From: Bimastos eiseni | Lineage: Eukaryota; Annelida; Clitellata; Crassiclitellata; Lumbricidae | DNA length: 64,000 bases | Assembly: GCA_959347315.1 (NCBI GenBank) | Contig: OY365806.1 | Coordinates: 38,940,903 to 39,004,902 of the forward strand | Reading direction: 5' to 3' | Part shown: positions 43,244-54,695 of the stretch, piece by piece | Layout of the letters: each line of letters starts with the position of its first letter | How positions within the stretch are numbered: the first letter of the stretch is position 1 | Notes under the pieces: model-generated | Told to the model about the DNA's origin: nothing | The model's database searches: none | The model's input: only the letters and a program-made list of their open reading frames with translations | Made by a program: the position numbers and the translations under genes

Positions 43244-43587
43244 GACTCTCAGAAATGAAATCGCTGATGAGAGGACAAGGATTCGGAGGTGGCAGCTTTT
43301 TGAACAAACCCGAGATTTTACGCATACTCGTCGAGAAAGGAATAAAACCGGAAATATAAAAAAACAAAAGAAAGAACTAAAGGAGTCCTGCCCGAAGTGG
43401 CTGTTTCTCAGAGAAATACGAGCGAGCCCAATGTCCATCGAAAGTTTAGACTTGGAAACGGGCGAAGTCGTTGTTTATCCGTCGCTGTACAAGGCGGCAA
43501 AAGCGCGTAATACATGGGTTCCAACGATGAGAAAGTTTGACGGAAGAGTATGGAGAAAAAGATATGAGATTAAAATCTGGTCGTAAG
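43241..43587 (+). pseudogene. SAP-like plus NUMOD-like small protein
   Basis: It begins MRLSEMKSLMRGQGFGGGSF, a helix-turn pattern like a SAP DNA-binding motif, and LRILVEKGIKPEI ends at a stop. After a shift the second part reads SIESLDLETGEVVVYPSLYK, then a helical piece and GRVWRKRYEIKIW. That is the arrangement of NUMOD1-type DNA-recognition repeats, often attached to homing-type nucleases, but no nuclease domain is visible. It overlaps the end of the capsid frame by a few bases. Its role in the element is unknown. Confidence 0.55.
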
Positions 43588-43589
43588 AC

Positions 43590-44204
43590 TCAATTTTCAA
43601 TTATGTCGTCATTGACAGTTTTCAATAAATTAATCCCGTTTCCGCTTCTCGGAGTAGTTGCTGACATAGCGGCTATGACGTCCTCGACGAATAAGTGCCG
43701 CTCTCGCTTTCGCACTTCAGTTTTTTCTAATAATACAGCTTCGCTTACTTTTAATTTTACAGACGGTTTATTTCCCATGTAAATATTAGAGATAATAGCT
43801 AGCACAACGCTACATGGAGTGGATATTAGTGTTAGAGGGTCGATTGGATTACTATCTAAATCGTAAACTCCGGTTGTTATTTTCACGTCTTTCCCTTGCA
43901 CGGTAAACAATTTCGGGTACATCTTTGGTGGTTCGTCTCCTCGCTCATATAAAATACTCATTTGTACAACATTCAAATCGCTATAATACTTTCTCAAAAG
44001 TTCTTTCGTAGGTGGATAGGGCAGATACTCTCGAAGGCGTTCTAAATGCTTTAAAACACGCCGATAGTCCCCCATTCTTCCTCGGACGGTTCGGAGTACT
44101 TTTCATAGATTGCTACCAGTGAACTAAAACCCACAATGGGGCCGTCGGTTTGGTGGGACCCGAATTCGCGAACAGGATATATTCCCCAACAGTAGTGCGT
44201 CTTA
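43590..44204 (-). pseudogene. Conserved Polinton protein with PPKMYPKL motif, function unknown
   Basis: The frame 44075-43590 reads on from HLERLREYLPYPPTKELL to ERGDEPPKMYPKLF, VYDLDSNPIDPLTLIST and NIYMGNKPSVKLKVSEAVLL, a beta-rich pattern. It then has a Lys/Arg-rich end. A neighbouring frame extends it upstream (IYPVREFGSHQTDGPIVGFS) to about 44200, where the Academ-like TIR begins, so the insertion probably cut its 5' part. I recall this type of protein as recurrent in Polinton-like elements, without a known role. Confidence 0.5.
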
Positions 44205-44385
44205 GCATAAGAAGACTGCATTTCGTGAAACAAATCTGCAATTTGGCAAGTTGTTTGAGTTGTTATGTATGAGTGCATTTTAAGATTAAGAGGCAATTGA
44301 TATCACTTCCGGTTTAGGTTCCAGCCCTCTACAATGTTAGGCCTATGAAATACACATGAAATACACATTTTTATTTACGTTAATA
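44205..44385 (+). repeat. Left TIR of Academ-like element
   Basis: Matches the reverse complement of 52225-52413. The core AGGCAATTGATATCACTTCC (44291-44310) and GGTTTAGGTTCCAGCC are identical; the outer part (ACTGCATTTCGTGAAACA) matches with changes. Confidence 0.82.
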
Positions 44386-44405
44386 GTACATTTTGTTCTC
44401 AGTTC

Positions 44406-45120
44406 TTATCTCTGGCATTCTGCTTTACAGAAACACATTAGACTGCAATTTATTTTGCTTTTCTGACATTTACACAACTTTTGGCAGCCTTTCTTGCACT
44501 TGCAGGTCATAAATTCCTGCAGTACTTTGGAAACTTCCGGAAGTGATGACTTTCGGGGAAAGCAGCTTTCGCCGATCACCAACCATCCACATTCTTGCAG
44601 TGATGGCAGATTCATGTGGTACACCAAGGTCTGACCCCCAAACATGGCCACTTTGATGACCTGATCTATGCGAATACTCCATAAGTACTGCAGCTGTTGG
44701 TGGAATGTTGCTCATGGCTCGGTTGAAGAAAGTTTACAGTTCCTTGCGAGCGTCATTTAAACTATGTAATTCGCTGTTTGCCGAATACCACAGGACGATG
44801 AAGCATTGAAGAAGGTTAAATATAGAATCTGTAATGGTATCATGCAGGAAGGATAAGTGCTGGAAGGATTCTGTCACTGCGGGGAATACGTTCCACCTGT
44901 TCCACATTAATGTCTTCCCACGTCCAGCGAAGAAGGAAGTGGTGTCGCATCTGGTGAATGCATGAGATCCTAGAAGCGCCACAGAATTCTCTTCTCAAAG
45001 ATTCCTAGCAATTCCATGAATAGGTAAATCCTTGAAGTGTTTTCCTGACCCGAAATGTACCCAAAAAGTATTAAGCCCTTTCCTCTGCAAGTCGTAGTAA
45101 AACGAAGCACCACACCATGC
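44406..45120 (-). pseudogene. Academ-like gene, C-terminal part (nuclease end and CXC motif)
   Basis: Reading down from 45120: CGASFYYDLQRKGLNTFWVHF and SGKHFKDLPIHGIARNL, then LLGSHAFTRCDTTSFFAGRG, a helix-hairpin-like H3TH segment of FEN/XPG nucleases. HSLNDARKEL, NIPPTAAVLMEY and a Trp/Gly segment lead to the end TCKCKKGCQKLCKCQK and INCSLMCFCKAECQR, a cluster of nine cysteines like the CXC (tesmin/TSO1) fold. Frame breaks occur near 44990, 44730 and 44650. It joins its N-terminal part across the LINE: the last residues there are TVDTDV at 49590. Confidence 0.65.
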
Positions 45121-48100
45121 TGTTGGTGGTGCTGTTTTCGTCCGTCTTTCTGAGAATAAAGACACGAAATCGATCAAGATATCGTCAGCTAACGACCGGG
45201 ACAAAATTACAGCCCCTGGCTATTCATCGTCGTTTAGCCAAGTTATCGGCCACGAGTCATGCGTTTGGAGAAGTGACTGACTTCATCGGTACACCGTCTC
45301 CTTTTCATCGATCACCTAGCGTAGGCCTGCGCTCTCGACTCGTCTACGTAGCTGCACTGAGTTCACTACTGCTGTGATCCTCCCAGCTTCAGTACAAATA
45401 TTCCACAAGTTCTCTCTCTCTCCTATCTGATGTGACTGCCATCTCCCTCCGTTGCGATATATTCCTGCTAATACTCTTCACTTCAGACCAGGACACAGCA
45501 AGTTTTGAACTGAACTCTTATGCTGCATTTTGCACAAATTGTTGTTTCTTTTTTTGTTTTGTACCTTAGTTCAGGTGCTATTACTGCTTACATGAAAGGC
45601 AAAGTAGCTATTTTATGTTCATTGCTATGTGCGTTTAAATTTCATAATCTCACGCATCGATAGTTTGAAGACATATCCAGTGACTTTCTCTTAGGCGATA
45701 AACAGATAGAACGAAATATCCCAATCTGAACCTTATTAAAACTAGGGATCTTAATCTCTCTACACTACTTACTAATAAGATTCTCGTTATCTCAAGTTAC
45801 ATGATTCGTAGAGTAGATTTTACTCCATAAATCTTATCTTTTACTAGTCGTGCACTTAATCCGATAAGTTTGTTCTTCTTCCTCGTTGACTCTTATTTGC
45901 GAGTCTTAACTCACCTTTACTCTAATGAATGACCCGAAGCAAGGTTATGCCCCCATCATCCCTCCCACACCGAGCATTAGCACAACGTTAGCAGGTCCTT
46001 TTCAGTTCCGTAACATAATTGATCAGGAGGATCACCAACCAGTAATAAAGCCTCACAATATTACTTTGAGCACTCAAAGTGGATTTTCAAAAAAGACTTT
46101 CTTGAACGTATTAAAAACTGAAAAGATGGATCGATCTAAAATAAAAGACCTCTACGTATTCCCTTATGAAACCGAATCTCTTCTACAACTTGCAGCTCTG
46201 ACATCGACCCGGACCTGAACTATTTTAATGATCCAGACTGGTGTAGTCCTTACAAATCTTTGGACACATTAATTGACCCATTGGGGCCTAATGATCAAAC
46301 TTTCTCAACCGACCTCACCATCATGCATATAAATTGCAGAAGTATCTTACCTAAAATAGATGACATACGAGAAATTCTTGACTCTCTACCAGTAACCGTT
46401 TTGGCGGTAACGGAGAAGAACTTGAAGAAATTATAGAAATTCCCAATTATAGTTTTATACACAACGCCCGAGGTGAGAGGATTGGGGGTGGGGTCGGCTT
46501 TCTAATCAAAGAAAATTTAAAATACCAAACTACTGAACTCACTAGCCATAGTAACTCTTACGAAGGTATTTTCATGCAACTTGACCTTGGCCAAAAATCT
46601 CCCATAATTTGTGTGATATATAGACCACCTGGAGCTAACCTCTCCACTTTTAATGAAGAAATGGAAGAACTCCTGGAAAAACTAAATTGTCGCACCAGGG
46701 ATGTTATTCTATTTCAATGTTGAACTACTGAAATCATGCCAGCACATAGATACGAATACTTTCTACAATAATCTTATCTCCAAACATTTTATTCCGGTAA
46801 TTACAAAACCAACTAGGATAGATACACATTCGGCCACACTCATTGATAATATATTTACAAACACCCCACACAAGCTTGTAAACTTGGCCATATTGATTGC
46901 TGCCTTATCGGATCACCTCCCTATATATGCCCGGTTCTCTTATGTTACCCCAAGAAGGAAGCTTCTGCCCAGACAACCTACCAGGAGAATAACAGCTGAC
47001 ATGCATATTATGTTCCGAGAGTATTCGGCTAGCTCGGATTGGTCCCCGGTCTCATCTTTGTGTGACTCTATCAGACCGTAGAAGGCCTACGATGCTTTTG
47101 TTTCTTTATATAAAATCAATTATAATCGAGCGTTTCCAATTAATTGCACATCAAAAGGGAAAAAATATAAACAACCTTGGATGACCCCTGCGTTTTTAAA
47201 ATCGTGCGCAAAAAGAACTGCCTGTATAAAATGTTTCACAATAATCTCACAGACTCAAACAAGAGAAAATTCACGGCCTATGGGAACAAGTTTAAGTCAT
47301 TAAAACTCATTGCAGAGAAAAGTTATTGTGAGCTAGAATTTTCAAAATTTACTAATGACCTCAAACAAACTTGGACCCTGATAAGAACAATCTTACAATC
47401 TGATCCGAAAAATACCAAAGTTGACTCCTTGGTGATAAATAATCAAACTACTTCTGATTCTCAATCTATAGCTCATCACTTTAAATAGTACTTCACCAGA
47501 ATTGCTAGCGACTTAGAAAAAAATATCCCAACGTCCTCTAGACCATTCGAACAATTTCTCCCACCTCCCCAATTGAGTTCTATGGGGATGCTTATGACCA
47601 CCTCTTCTGAGATCATGGAATATTAGTCGGCTACTCAAATAAAAACCACACCAAAGGCTGTGTTGATATTGATCAATACATAGCCACTCCCAACCTTGAT
47701 CTCATAGCTCCTATTTTGGTCGATGTCATTAATTATTCTCTCAGGCAAGGCGATATGCCCGACCAGGCAATAATTGCAATAGTTATTCCAGTGTTTAAAA
47801 AGGGTAGCAAGGATAACATTACAAACTATCGGCCAAATTCAATATTACCATATTTTGCGAAATACTTTGACAAAGTTATTCATAAAAGATTAAGATCTTT
47901 CATAAATTCCTTGCAAATCATACACAAAACTTAGCATGGTTTTCAAGCTGGCCACTCCCCATTTATGGCACTCTTGGGCATCGACGAATTACTCTCGAAA
48001 GCTATAGATAACAAAGAATATTCGGTGGGGGTCCTATTAGACTTGGCCAAAGCATTCGATACAGTTGATCAAGCTACACTACTAAAAAGGAGTATCCCAT

Positions 48101-49574
48101 TGAACTGGTTTAAGACCTACTTCCACAGCAGAACTCAAACAGTTTACTGCAATGGACATACCTCATATATCTTTTTAAACAACTATGGCGTCCCCCAGGG
48201 ATCTAATTTGAGACCACTTTTGTTTCTCATTTAAATCAACGATCTTGCATCTATCTCCTCCACAATTCATATGATATTGTTTGCTAACGATACATATCTA
48301 TTCTTCTTCCATGCCTTCTATCAGACACTCATAGACACCCTCAACATAGAGCTGGATGGGGTTGCAGAGTAGTTCGCAGCATACAAATTAACTCTAAACA
48401 TCGATAAAACTAACTCCATTTTGTTCCATTCGCATAAAAAGGTCAAACCAACTACCTTAGCCATACACATTAAGGGCACTCTAAGAAGTCAAGTTGATAG
48501 CGCGCGTTTTTTTGGGAGTTAACATTGACAAATTCGTAACCTGGAAAGCTCATATAAATTATATAAATACAAAAATATCTAAATATGTCGGTATTCTTGC
48601 CAAGATTGTCCACAAACTGCCTTTAAAAATCAGGAAGCAGTTGTATTACACTATGATTTATCCATACTTGACCTTTTGTTATCTGGTCTGGGCATCAAAT
48701 TATGAGTCTAGACTCGATAAACTGACAATCCTGCCAGAAAAGCGATTAGATTCATTGGTGGGCTACCCAGAAACTCTCACACAGCCCCTATATTTCGTGA
48801 CCACAAACTATTAAATCTAACCCAGATCAGAACTTTACAAATTGGACTTTTCGTTTACCGTTTTAAAAATCATTTCCTACCTAGAACATTCCAAAACAAT
48901 TTTTCGTTAGGCTCTGAAATTCATTCCCATGATACTAGAGGTTCTTCCGGTTATCGAGTTCTGGCATCCAGAACTAGCACAAGGAAATTCTCTATCAAGG
49001 CACTGGTCCGCTGGTTTGGAACGCTCTCTCTACTGAAATTAGAAACTCTCCTAACTATTATCTGTTCAAAAATGCTCTTAAATTCTTCCTCCCAAACTCT
49101 TAAACTCTTACTTCTTGCAATATAATGTGTCTAAGTAATCTCACTCGCGGATTTTGCTAATCTTATAAATACACAGTTGTCTATTTTACTTGAGACAGCT
49201 TTATACAATCTTTCACTTTCAGTCTTCCGATAATTGTTTGATATGGTAGGATTACACTAGATAATATTAGTTAAGCTTATTTCTTATTGTTACCTTGTCA
49301 CAATTGATACAATGTTAATCTATTTTGAACCATCTGATGAATGGCTTAAGACATTACTTACTTGATAATCGCTTAACATAAGCAGCCATCCAAAACGAAA
49401 ATGTCATTTGTTGAAAGTAGGAGTTCCTTCCAAGCGGGGACCATTCCTCTTTGGAACGCCTATTGTCCATCTTCTCCTATTTAGTTAAATGATTTACTTT
49501 ATTAGTAAGTCATATTTTAACAGGTGAATGTTATTTTGCTGTGCAATGAATTGTCAAGGATGGTTTCAATAAAC
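45121..49574 (+). mobile_element. CR1-group LINE (LINE D) inside the Academ-like gene
   Basis: A plus-strand non-LTR element of about 4.4 kb, decayed. The first ~800 bases are non-coding or ruined ORF1. Endonuclease and reverse transcriptase follow, and the 3' end has CAATAAAC before the junction with the transposon gene. It resembles LINE C in its protein (HINCRSILPK, TLIDNIFTN, VYCNGHTS, GVPQGS) but lacks the AACCAT tail. Confidence 0.82.
45925..49103 (+). pseudogene. LINE D ORF2: endonuclease and reverse transcriptase
   Basis: An N-terminal segment (45925-46218) is followed in shifted frames by IMHINCRSILPKIDDIREIL (46320), the endonuclease body (TKPTRIDTHSATLIDNIFTN, then ALSDHLPIYARF, 46805-46935), a connecting part (47177-47488), and reverse transcriptase. 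The latter has FKKGSKDNITNYRPNSILPY (47800), LDLAKAFDTVD (48035), NYGVPQGSNLRPLLFLI (48180) and the catalytic box as LFANDTY, where the first Asp of the ADD pair is Asn. The end (48494-49103) keeps FLGVNIDKFVTWKAHI and a C-terminal block. At least ten stops or shifts are present. It is more decayed than LINE C. Confidence 0.8.
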
Positions 49575-51970
49575 TTCTATTCTATTTTATAACATCGGTA
49601 TCGACCGTTAGTATGCAGATGTCGACCAAGCCATTTAATACTGCATGGTTGACGTGGATGAAGAGTCGAGAAGCTGCTTCCTCATGATTGCTGATTACTG
49701 TAGTCATTCTCAGTGTTAGCAATAACATCGCTACCAATCGTAGAAATAATCTCGATGCCATCAAATCTAGTAAAGGACACGATATCTTGAGCCAGTAATG
49801 CAAAGAGTTCCGTTTTATTGGTCGAATTTCTGAGAAAATTCTTCCAATTCTTTGGAAGTTGGCCATTAATTTTGGCCTCACTTGCTTCCTTGATCCTGAA
49901 CCTCTGGTGTCTCTGGGATGTGATTTTGTGCTTAGTGTGGTTTTTGTATCCCATACAATGTAAATGCTATGCGCTCCATGCCTTGTTACGTTTCTTATGA
50001 TATGATCTTGCCAAATGGAATTTGAATACTCAGATAATGTGTTCTTTGACTTGGGATCCAGAATGTGCACAAGAGCAGATTGTTGCTGTGTACGTTCTAT
50101 CGTCTTCATTCTGATGCCACCTGACTCGCGTCATGATCGACAACGTCATCTAATTCTTCAGTAGAGCTCTGGCATATACTCTTTAAACTGGTCCTCGAAA
50201 TCATCCCCTTCTTGTTCCAATACTCCAACTTCACCAAGTTGCGTGGTTCATAACTTGGTTAAGCACGTGATGATGACTGCTTTTTCTCAGGTTCTCATTT
50301 CGCCATGAAGTGAAATAGAGGGAGGACTGGGCTGGGCTTGCTCTCGTATGAGAAAAACTGATAAAGATCCAAATCTCTGTTCATCGATATGATGACAAGC
50401 TTTGAAAACTTATCGACGTCGTTCTTGAGGAATTTCGATGCTAAATTTGATTTCGGCGTCTTCTTTGGACCTACAAACATTTTCAAGGTGTTCTTAGAAG
50501 TGGAGGAGTAAATCGATACATTCTTTTTAACAAGCCGTTGAAGAACGTATGACTCAAACATCTCATTCCCAATCTTTTCAACTATCATGACGTTCTTCAC
50601 ATTTTCTTCGTCCATAGCATTGCCATTATAAAGCGAGTAAAGTTCCTTGCGTGAATTGCTAAATGGGTTTCCAAGTTCCTTCAATACTTCTTTGAGTGCA
50701 TTCATTTTCGTCGCAAACTTCTTTTGAAAGGCTTCCCATTGCCCATGGTGGAGAGGTGAAACTTGAACAATATCCTCTTCTGAGGAATGTTCGAAATCTG
50801 ACAACTACGTAGATATCTCTGGACCCACCAGCACCAACCTGCCACGAGCTGGTGGATTGAGCAGAATACCAACTGCGCCTCCTTCTCCCTTGACCACAGC
50901 GTTATTTTAGCTCGTAGGCTTGGTCCATTCCAATTGAGGAGAAGGGTCTCTTGGTTTTGTTCACCAAAGACATACCCTGTTCGAAAGCTACGTGGATGTC
51001 TGGGTGGATTTGCGGAAGTTCAATGAGATTTTTAAGATAGATTGGAAGCCATGTGGCGTAATTGTGCAAATCCAGAGCGAAAAACCATGGAATCATCAGC
51101 CTCATTGACTCAACAATGCAGCTCATTGTTTGCTGTTTTGCGTGTCCTCACAAACAGGAGCATGAGGAGTTCAATGTAGAGACATGTGCTCCAGTACTTG
51201 AACATCGGCACCCCTGCTGCTTTACTAGCTCGCCAACCATCGAGGTCGACTGCTCCTTCCACCGCAGTATCAACTTCTTCATTATAAGCGTCACGCATGA
51301 GCTGATACAAGGCCAACACTTTAATCTGATGTACCAATCACGTCCTTGCGATGTTAGACACTGTAATGTAAGATTCTGCAACTCCTGATTTAGCACCATT
51401 TGCTTTGACCAAAGCTTCTGTCCATCCACTCTTATCTAAGTATTTACCCAAAGTTCTGTCTATGCTATGTCTTGTTCAATGTGTAGCGAACCGAAAACAA
51501 ACAACTTCTTCTCTCCATAATGTTTCTGTGAAGATCCATTAAATTGTTTTTGCTAATACATACAGTGGCTGATCAAGCGTAGTGACAGGTACTTGTCCAG
51601 GGTTGTGGAAACTTGTTAACTCCTTTATGATGTCCATCCCATGCTTGAGCATTGCCACTGATTTAGAATATTCGTGAAATAATGGCAACTATGGATTTCT
51701 GTATGTTTCTTTTCCCTTTCTGTGCATGAAATCCTGACCAAGATCTTTGCTATTCGCACCTCTCATCAACAGAATTTTTCAGCCAATTGACATCTTGCAA
51801 TTGGTCCTTTTTAATTTCACTTTTACGGCTGTCATGGACTGCAGAGTAACAGCATCAGCAGGAACAGGTGGCTCTTTAGTTACTAAGTATGCAGGAGGAA
51901 CATTTTCGTACTCTTCGCAGCGACTTTTCTGAAGATGAACTATTTTGGCAGGTGTTCCCTCCCACATCCT
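49575..51970 (-). pseudogene. Academ-like gene, N-terminal and nuclease part
   Basis: From 51967 down: KIVHLQKSRCEEYENVPPAY, a poorly kept stretch, then RLMIPWFFALDLHNYATWLP, a PFSSIGMDQAYELNNAV-like block followed by KGEGGAVGILLNPPARG (broken by stops), and the frame 50804-50295 with FEHSSEEDIVQVSPLHHGQW. The last frame (50109-49582) holds SIYIVWDTK, a FRIKEASEAKINGQLPKNWK block in frame 2, NKTELFALLAQDIVSF, NHEEAASRLFIHV and ILTVDTDVI. The acidic positions (HEEA, DTD) fit a PIN/FEN-type nuclease core. The LINE cuts after TVDTDV. Many similar genes of unknown role exist in invertebrate genomes; the flanking TIRs point to a transposon protein. Confidence 0.6.
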
Positions 51971-52224
51971 GACTTGTCATGTGTAGGATGCTGAAAGCCG
52001 TGCTGGATGGATTGTTTTAACACAAATTAAGAAGTTCAGACAATTAATTAGTAAGAAATGATCATGGAAAGTGAACGATAGAGCGGCTTGGCCTGCGGCC
52101 TATTCAACCGGAAGTAGACCAATTTGGCTCACTTCCGGTTAAGTTCACATGAATCAATCGTTATTTAAATTACTGTCAGAACTTTCCTGCTGATGATTCG
52201 ACTTCAATATCACGTAGAATGGTA

Positions 52225-52413
52225 CCTTTACCCTTGACGTAATAACAAAAACGTGTATTTCATCGGCTTAACATTGAAATGGCTGGAACCTAAACCGGAA
52301 GTGATATCAATTGCCTCCTAATCTTAAATTGAACTCCCACGTGTTCTCTAATAACATGCAAAATTACACTTGTAGTTGATCATGTTGTTTCACAAAATGT
52401 AGTTTTCTTTTGA
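52225..52413 (-). repeat. Right TIR of Academ-like element
   Basis: Reverse complement of the left TIR. A hairpin AACCGGAAGT ... ACTTCCGGTT (52106-52140) lies just inside and repeats the TIR motif ACTTCCGGTT. Confidence 0.82.
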
Positions 52414-52739
52414 TTCTCACGGCTAGGACGCCTAACTACAACTTTTCAATGCTGGAATGGCGATTTGAAGATGATTTTCGTCCCCGTCCAGGATTGGTAT
52501 CTTATTCTAATGCACTGTCCAAACCAGCTCACCTTATCGGCGAGTTTGAATGACATTTTATTAGGATTAAACGTTTCGTGTGTAACGTTCATGTTTGTTA
52601 TTTTTATATAAATTTCTTGTCTTTTTTATACTAGCAGAAAATAATATTTCATTTTTTCTAGATTGGCTTATTAAAACATATCGCGCAAATACAAAATGCG
52701 GACTCGTAATTTTTTTACACTTCGAAACTTTGGAAGAAG

Positions 52740-54108
52740 TTGTGGTCTAAAACGAAGCAGTATCTGTACGGCTCGGTAGGCTATTTCTACCTAATTACGG
52801 TTGAGGCACCGGATGAGACAGGGTACTACATAGGTGTTTACTAGGGGCCATTGCATGACAAATTGGAAACGAACAAGACATTTACTTTCATGAAATCGAG
52901 GATAGAAACGGAACCGGATTTCATCACGCCGTATATCGTATAATCGGAAGATAATGAAGTTGTCGAACTCACGGTTTATATTTTCAGTGCGAATCGTCAT
53001 TGGAAATTAATCATCGTACACGAATAACTGCACCACGCTTAATCCGTGCTTACCCGGTTAAGCTCTGATGCAATGTAACTGATAAATCTGATATTTTCCA
53101 ACGGAATCGATTAAAAATTTCTGGTGAGTATTTCCTATGTAAGTGGGACTAAGCGACTCGTAAATAATAACCCATTGTCCTGGGTAGTTGGGTGCTATTA
53201 CCTGCCATTCGAATATCCTTTCTGTGTCTTTATTACTTCATTTCAAGCCGATCTTCCAGATCCTCACTGCGGTTGAGCACTTGGTAGATATCCACGAGAC
53301 AGCGTCTGCGTTAGTATCCGACAGCCATTCTCCTTCATCTTTGAGCGCATTACAGGCTTTGTTATTTTTAAATGCTGAACTTACGTTCGCTTGAAAACCA
53401 TAATTACTAGTATTTAAAGTTAATCTCGGTATGTAACCGAAGTTACACTTTCTTCCGAGCGTGCAATCGGCCAGCGTCGGGACCCACTGTAGCACGTCGA
53501 TGGCAGTGTGATCGACTCCAGAGTTTATGGGTTATATTTGAAATCTCCAATACGTGTAATTAGACGAAGCGGGAAATTTAAACTCGTTCAAAATTCTAAA
53601 ACCGAGGGTAACCGTTAGGGGGGTTAGAATATCTGTAAACGCTATTCCATCGTTACTAGCTTGAACTTTCCAAATAGTAATATATTCGTCCTGTGAACGG
53701 CCAGCGATGATGAAAAATCCCGACATAGACTGAGGAGTGGGGTACTTCATCTGAATCCAAGAATTACCGCCAGTTACTGCTGCAATTCGGTCATTCACTT
53801 CCCCTATATTTGGGTCCAGAGACCCAACTATAGGGGAAGTGAGAAGCGTTTTGAAAAGCCCTCCATGGGCCGAATTCATGACCAAGCGCATTGTGAAAAC
53901 CGTTTGCACTAGCTTTGTAAGTCAAACCGTTGATTGTCGTGATATTAAAAGTAATGATTGGAGCCGCGGTCACGTGCGGATCGCTCGCAGCGTTTTTCAA
54001 TATCGATTGGCTAACTAAAGTTTCGACTTGACCGAAGCTAACAGCCTCGCTGGCGACGACTGACGGATGAATGTCGGTCGGTAGGCCTTTAATCGGATTA
54101 CCTTTCAT
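52740..54108 (-). pseudogene. Fibre-like protein with two F5/8 type C (discoidin)-like domains
   Basis: The frame 54108-53791 begins MKGNPIKGLPTDIHPSVVAS and QVETLVSQSILKN, a start typical of virus-type fibre shafts. It continues through ANGFHNALGHEFGPWRAFQN to a GSE end. The next frame (53909-53532) holds WIQMKYPTPQSMSGFFIIAG, WKVQASNDGIAF and SSNYTYWRFQI, the beta-sandwich pattern of discoidin/F5/8C domains. The region 53495-53000 repeats such a pattern (KACNALKDEGEWLSDTNA, then WISTKCSTAVRIWKIGLK). These domains bind sugars or lipids, so a receptor-binding role is likely for this group. There are several frameshifts. It is followed on minus by sequence without genes to the Academ-like TIR. 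Confidence 0.65.
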
Positions 54109-54247
54109 TTACAAATCACCATCCATAAAGCTCGTTCCATCTCGTTTTAGAAAGGTATTACACGCTTGAGATAAAGAAACACCTCCAGTCACTACTCTTT
54201 GTGTTGATTCAGTATCAGTTCGTCCAAATTTATCAACGGGCATGTTT

Positions 54248-54695
54248 TTATTTAGCGGGTATTATTGAATGCAATTCGATCACGACTTCTTGAAATTTAC
54301 AGCCGTCGTTGCTCGTCTTCTTCATTACGAACAGACACAAATGCCCGCAGCACACTTGGCCGTCGCGCTGGATTCGTTCGCTGTTGTAGTATACCGGCCT
54401 TAGGAAATACTCCATCAACTCAGTAGGCGGGGGTAGTCCGTAGCTGTCGAAATAAACCTTATCGCCAGGGCGCATGATCCAACACGTCCAATGCGTTCCT
54501 CTGCAGCTGGAGTCGTCCAGATTTAGGATGCCGCACTCATTCGCTCTCGGCTTCTTCGGCAACTCGAGTCTTAGAAATACTCCTCTGAAAATATTCAGGT
54601 TTAACCACTTCGCGGCTTAGATCAGCTGAGCATTGGATAAGGGAATAATTATTAGGCATCTTGATGCCTTCAACGTTTAATATTGTTTCGCTCAT
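54248..54695 (-). pseudogene. Adenain/Ulp1-type cysteine protease, Polinton C
   Basis: Maturation protease. The start MSETILNVEGIKMPNNYSL (54695) overlaps the PolB stop in an ATGA. After one frame break near 54560 the open frame 54562-54248 has NECGILNLDDSSCRGTHWTC with the catalytic His in THW, VYFDSYGLPPP with the Asp, and QRDGQVCCGHLCLFVM with the Gln and the nucleophile Cys in CGH. It ends IPAK. Length about 145 residues, short but usual for this group. All four catalytic residues are visible; one extra Cys (VCCGH) precedes the likely nucleophile. Its place between PolB and fibre fits a late processing role. Confidence 0.8.

Larger units (their letters stand above)
44205..52413. mobile_element. 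Academ-like DNA transposon inserted in Polinton C
   Basis: About 8.2 kb between ~180-bp terminal inverted repeats. It carries one minus-strand gene with an XPG/FEN-like nuclease region and a C-terminal CXC-type cysteine cluster. A LINE of about 4.4 kb splits that gene, so the transposon itself was about 3.8 kb. XPG-type nuclease plus a cysteine zinc finger is the architecture reported for the Academ superfamily; the match is by architecture and motif, not by search. Left and right of it lie Polinton C genes in matching orientation. Confidence 0.65.
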
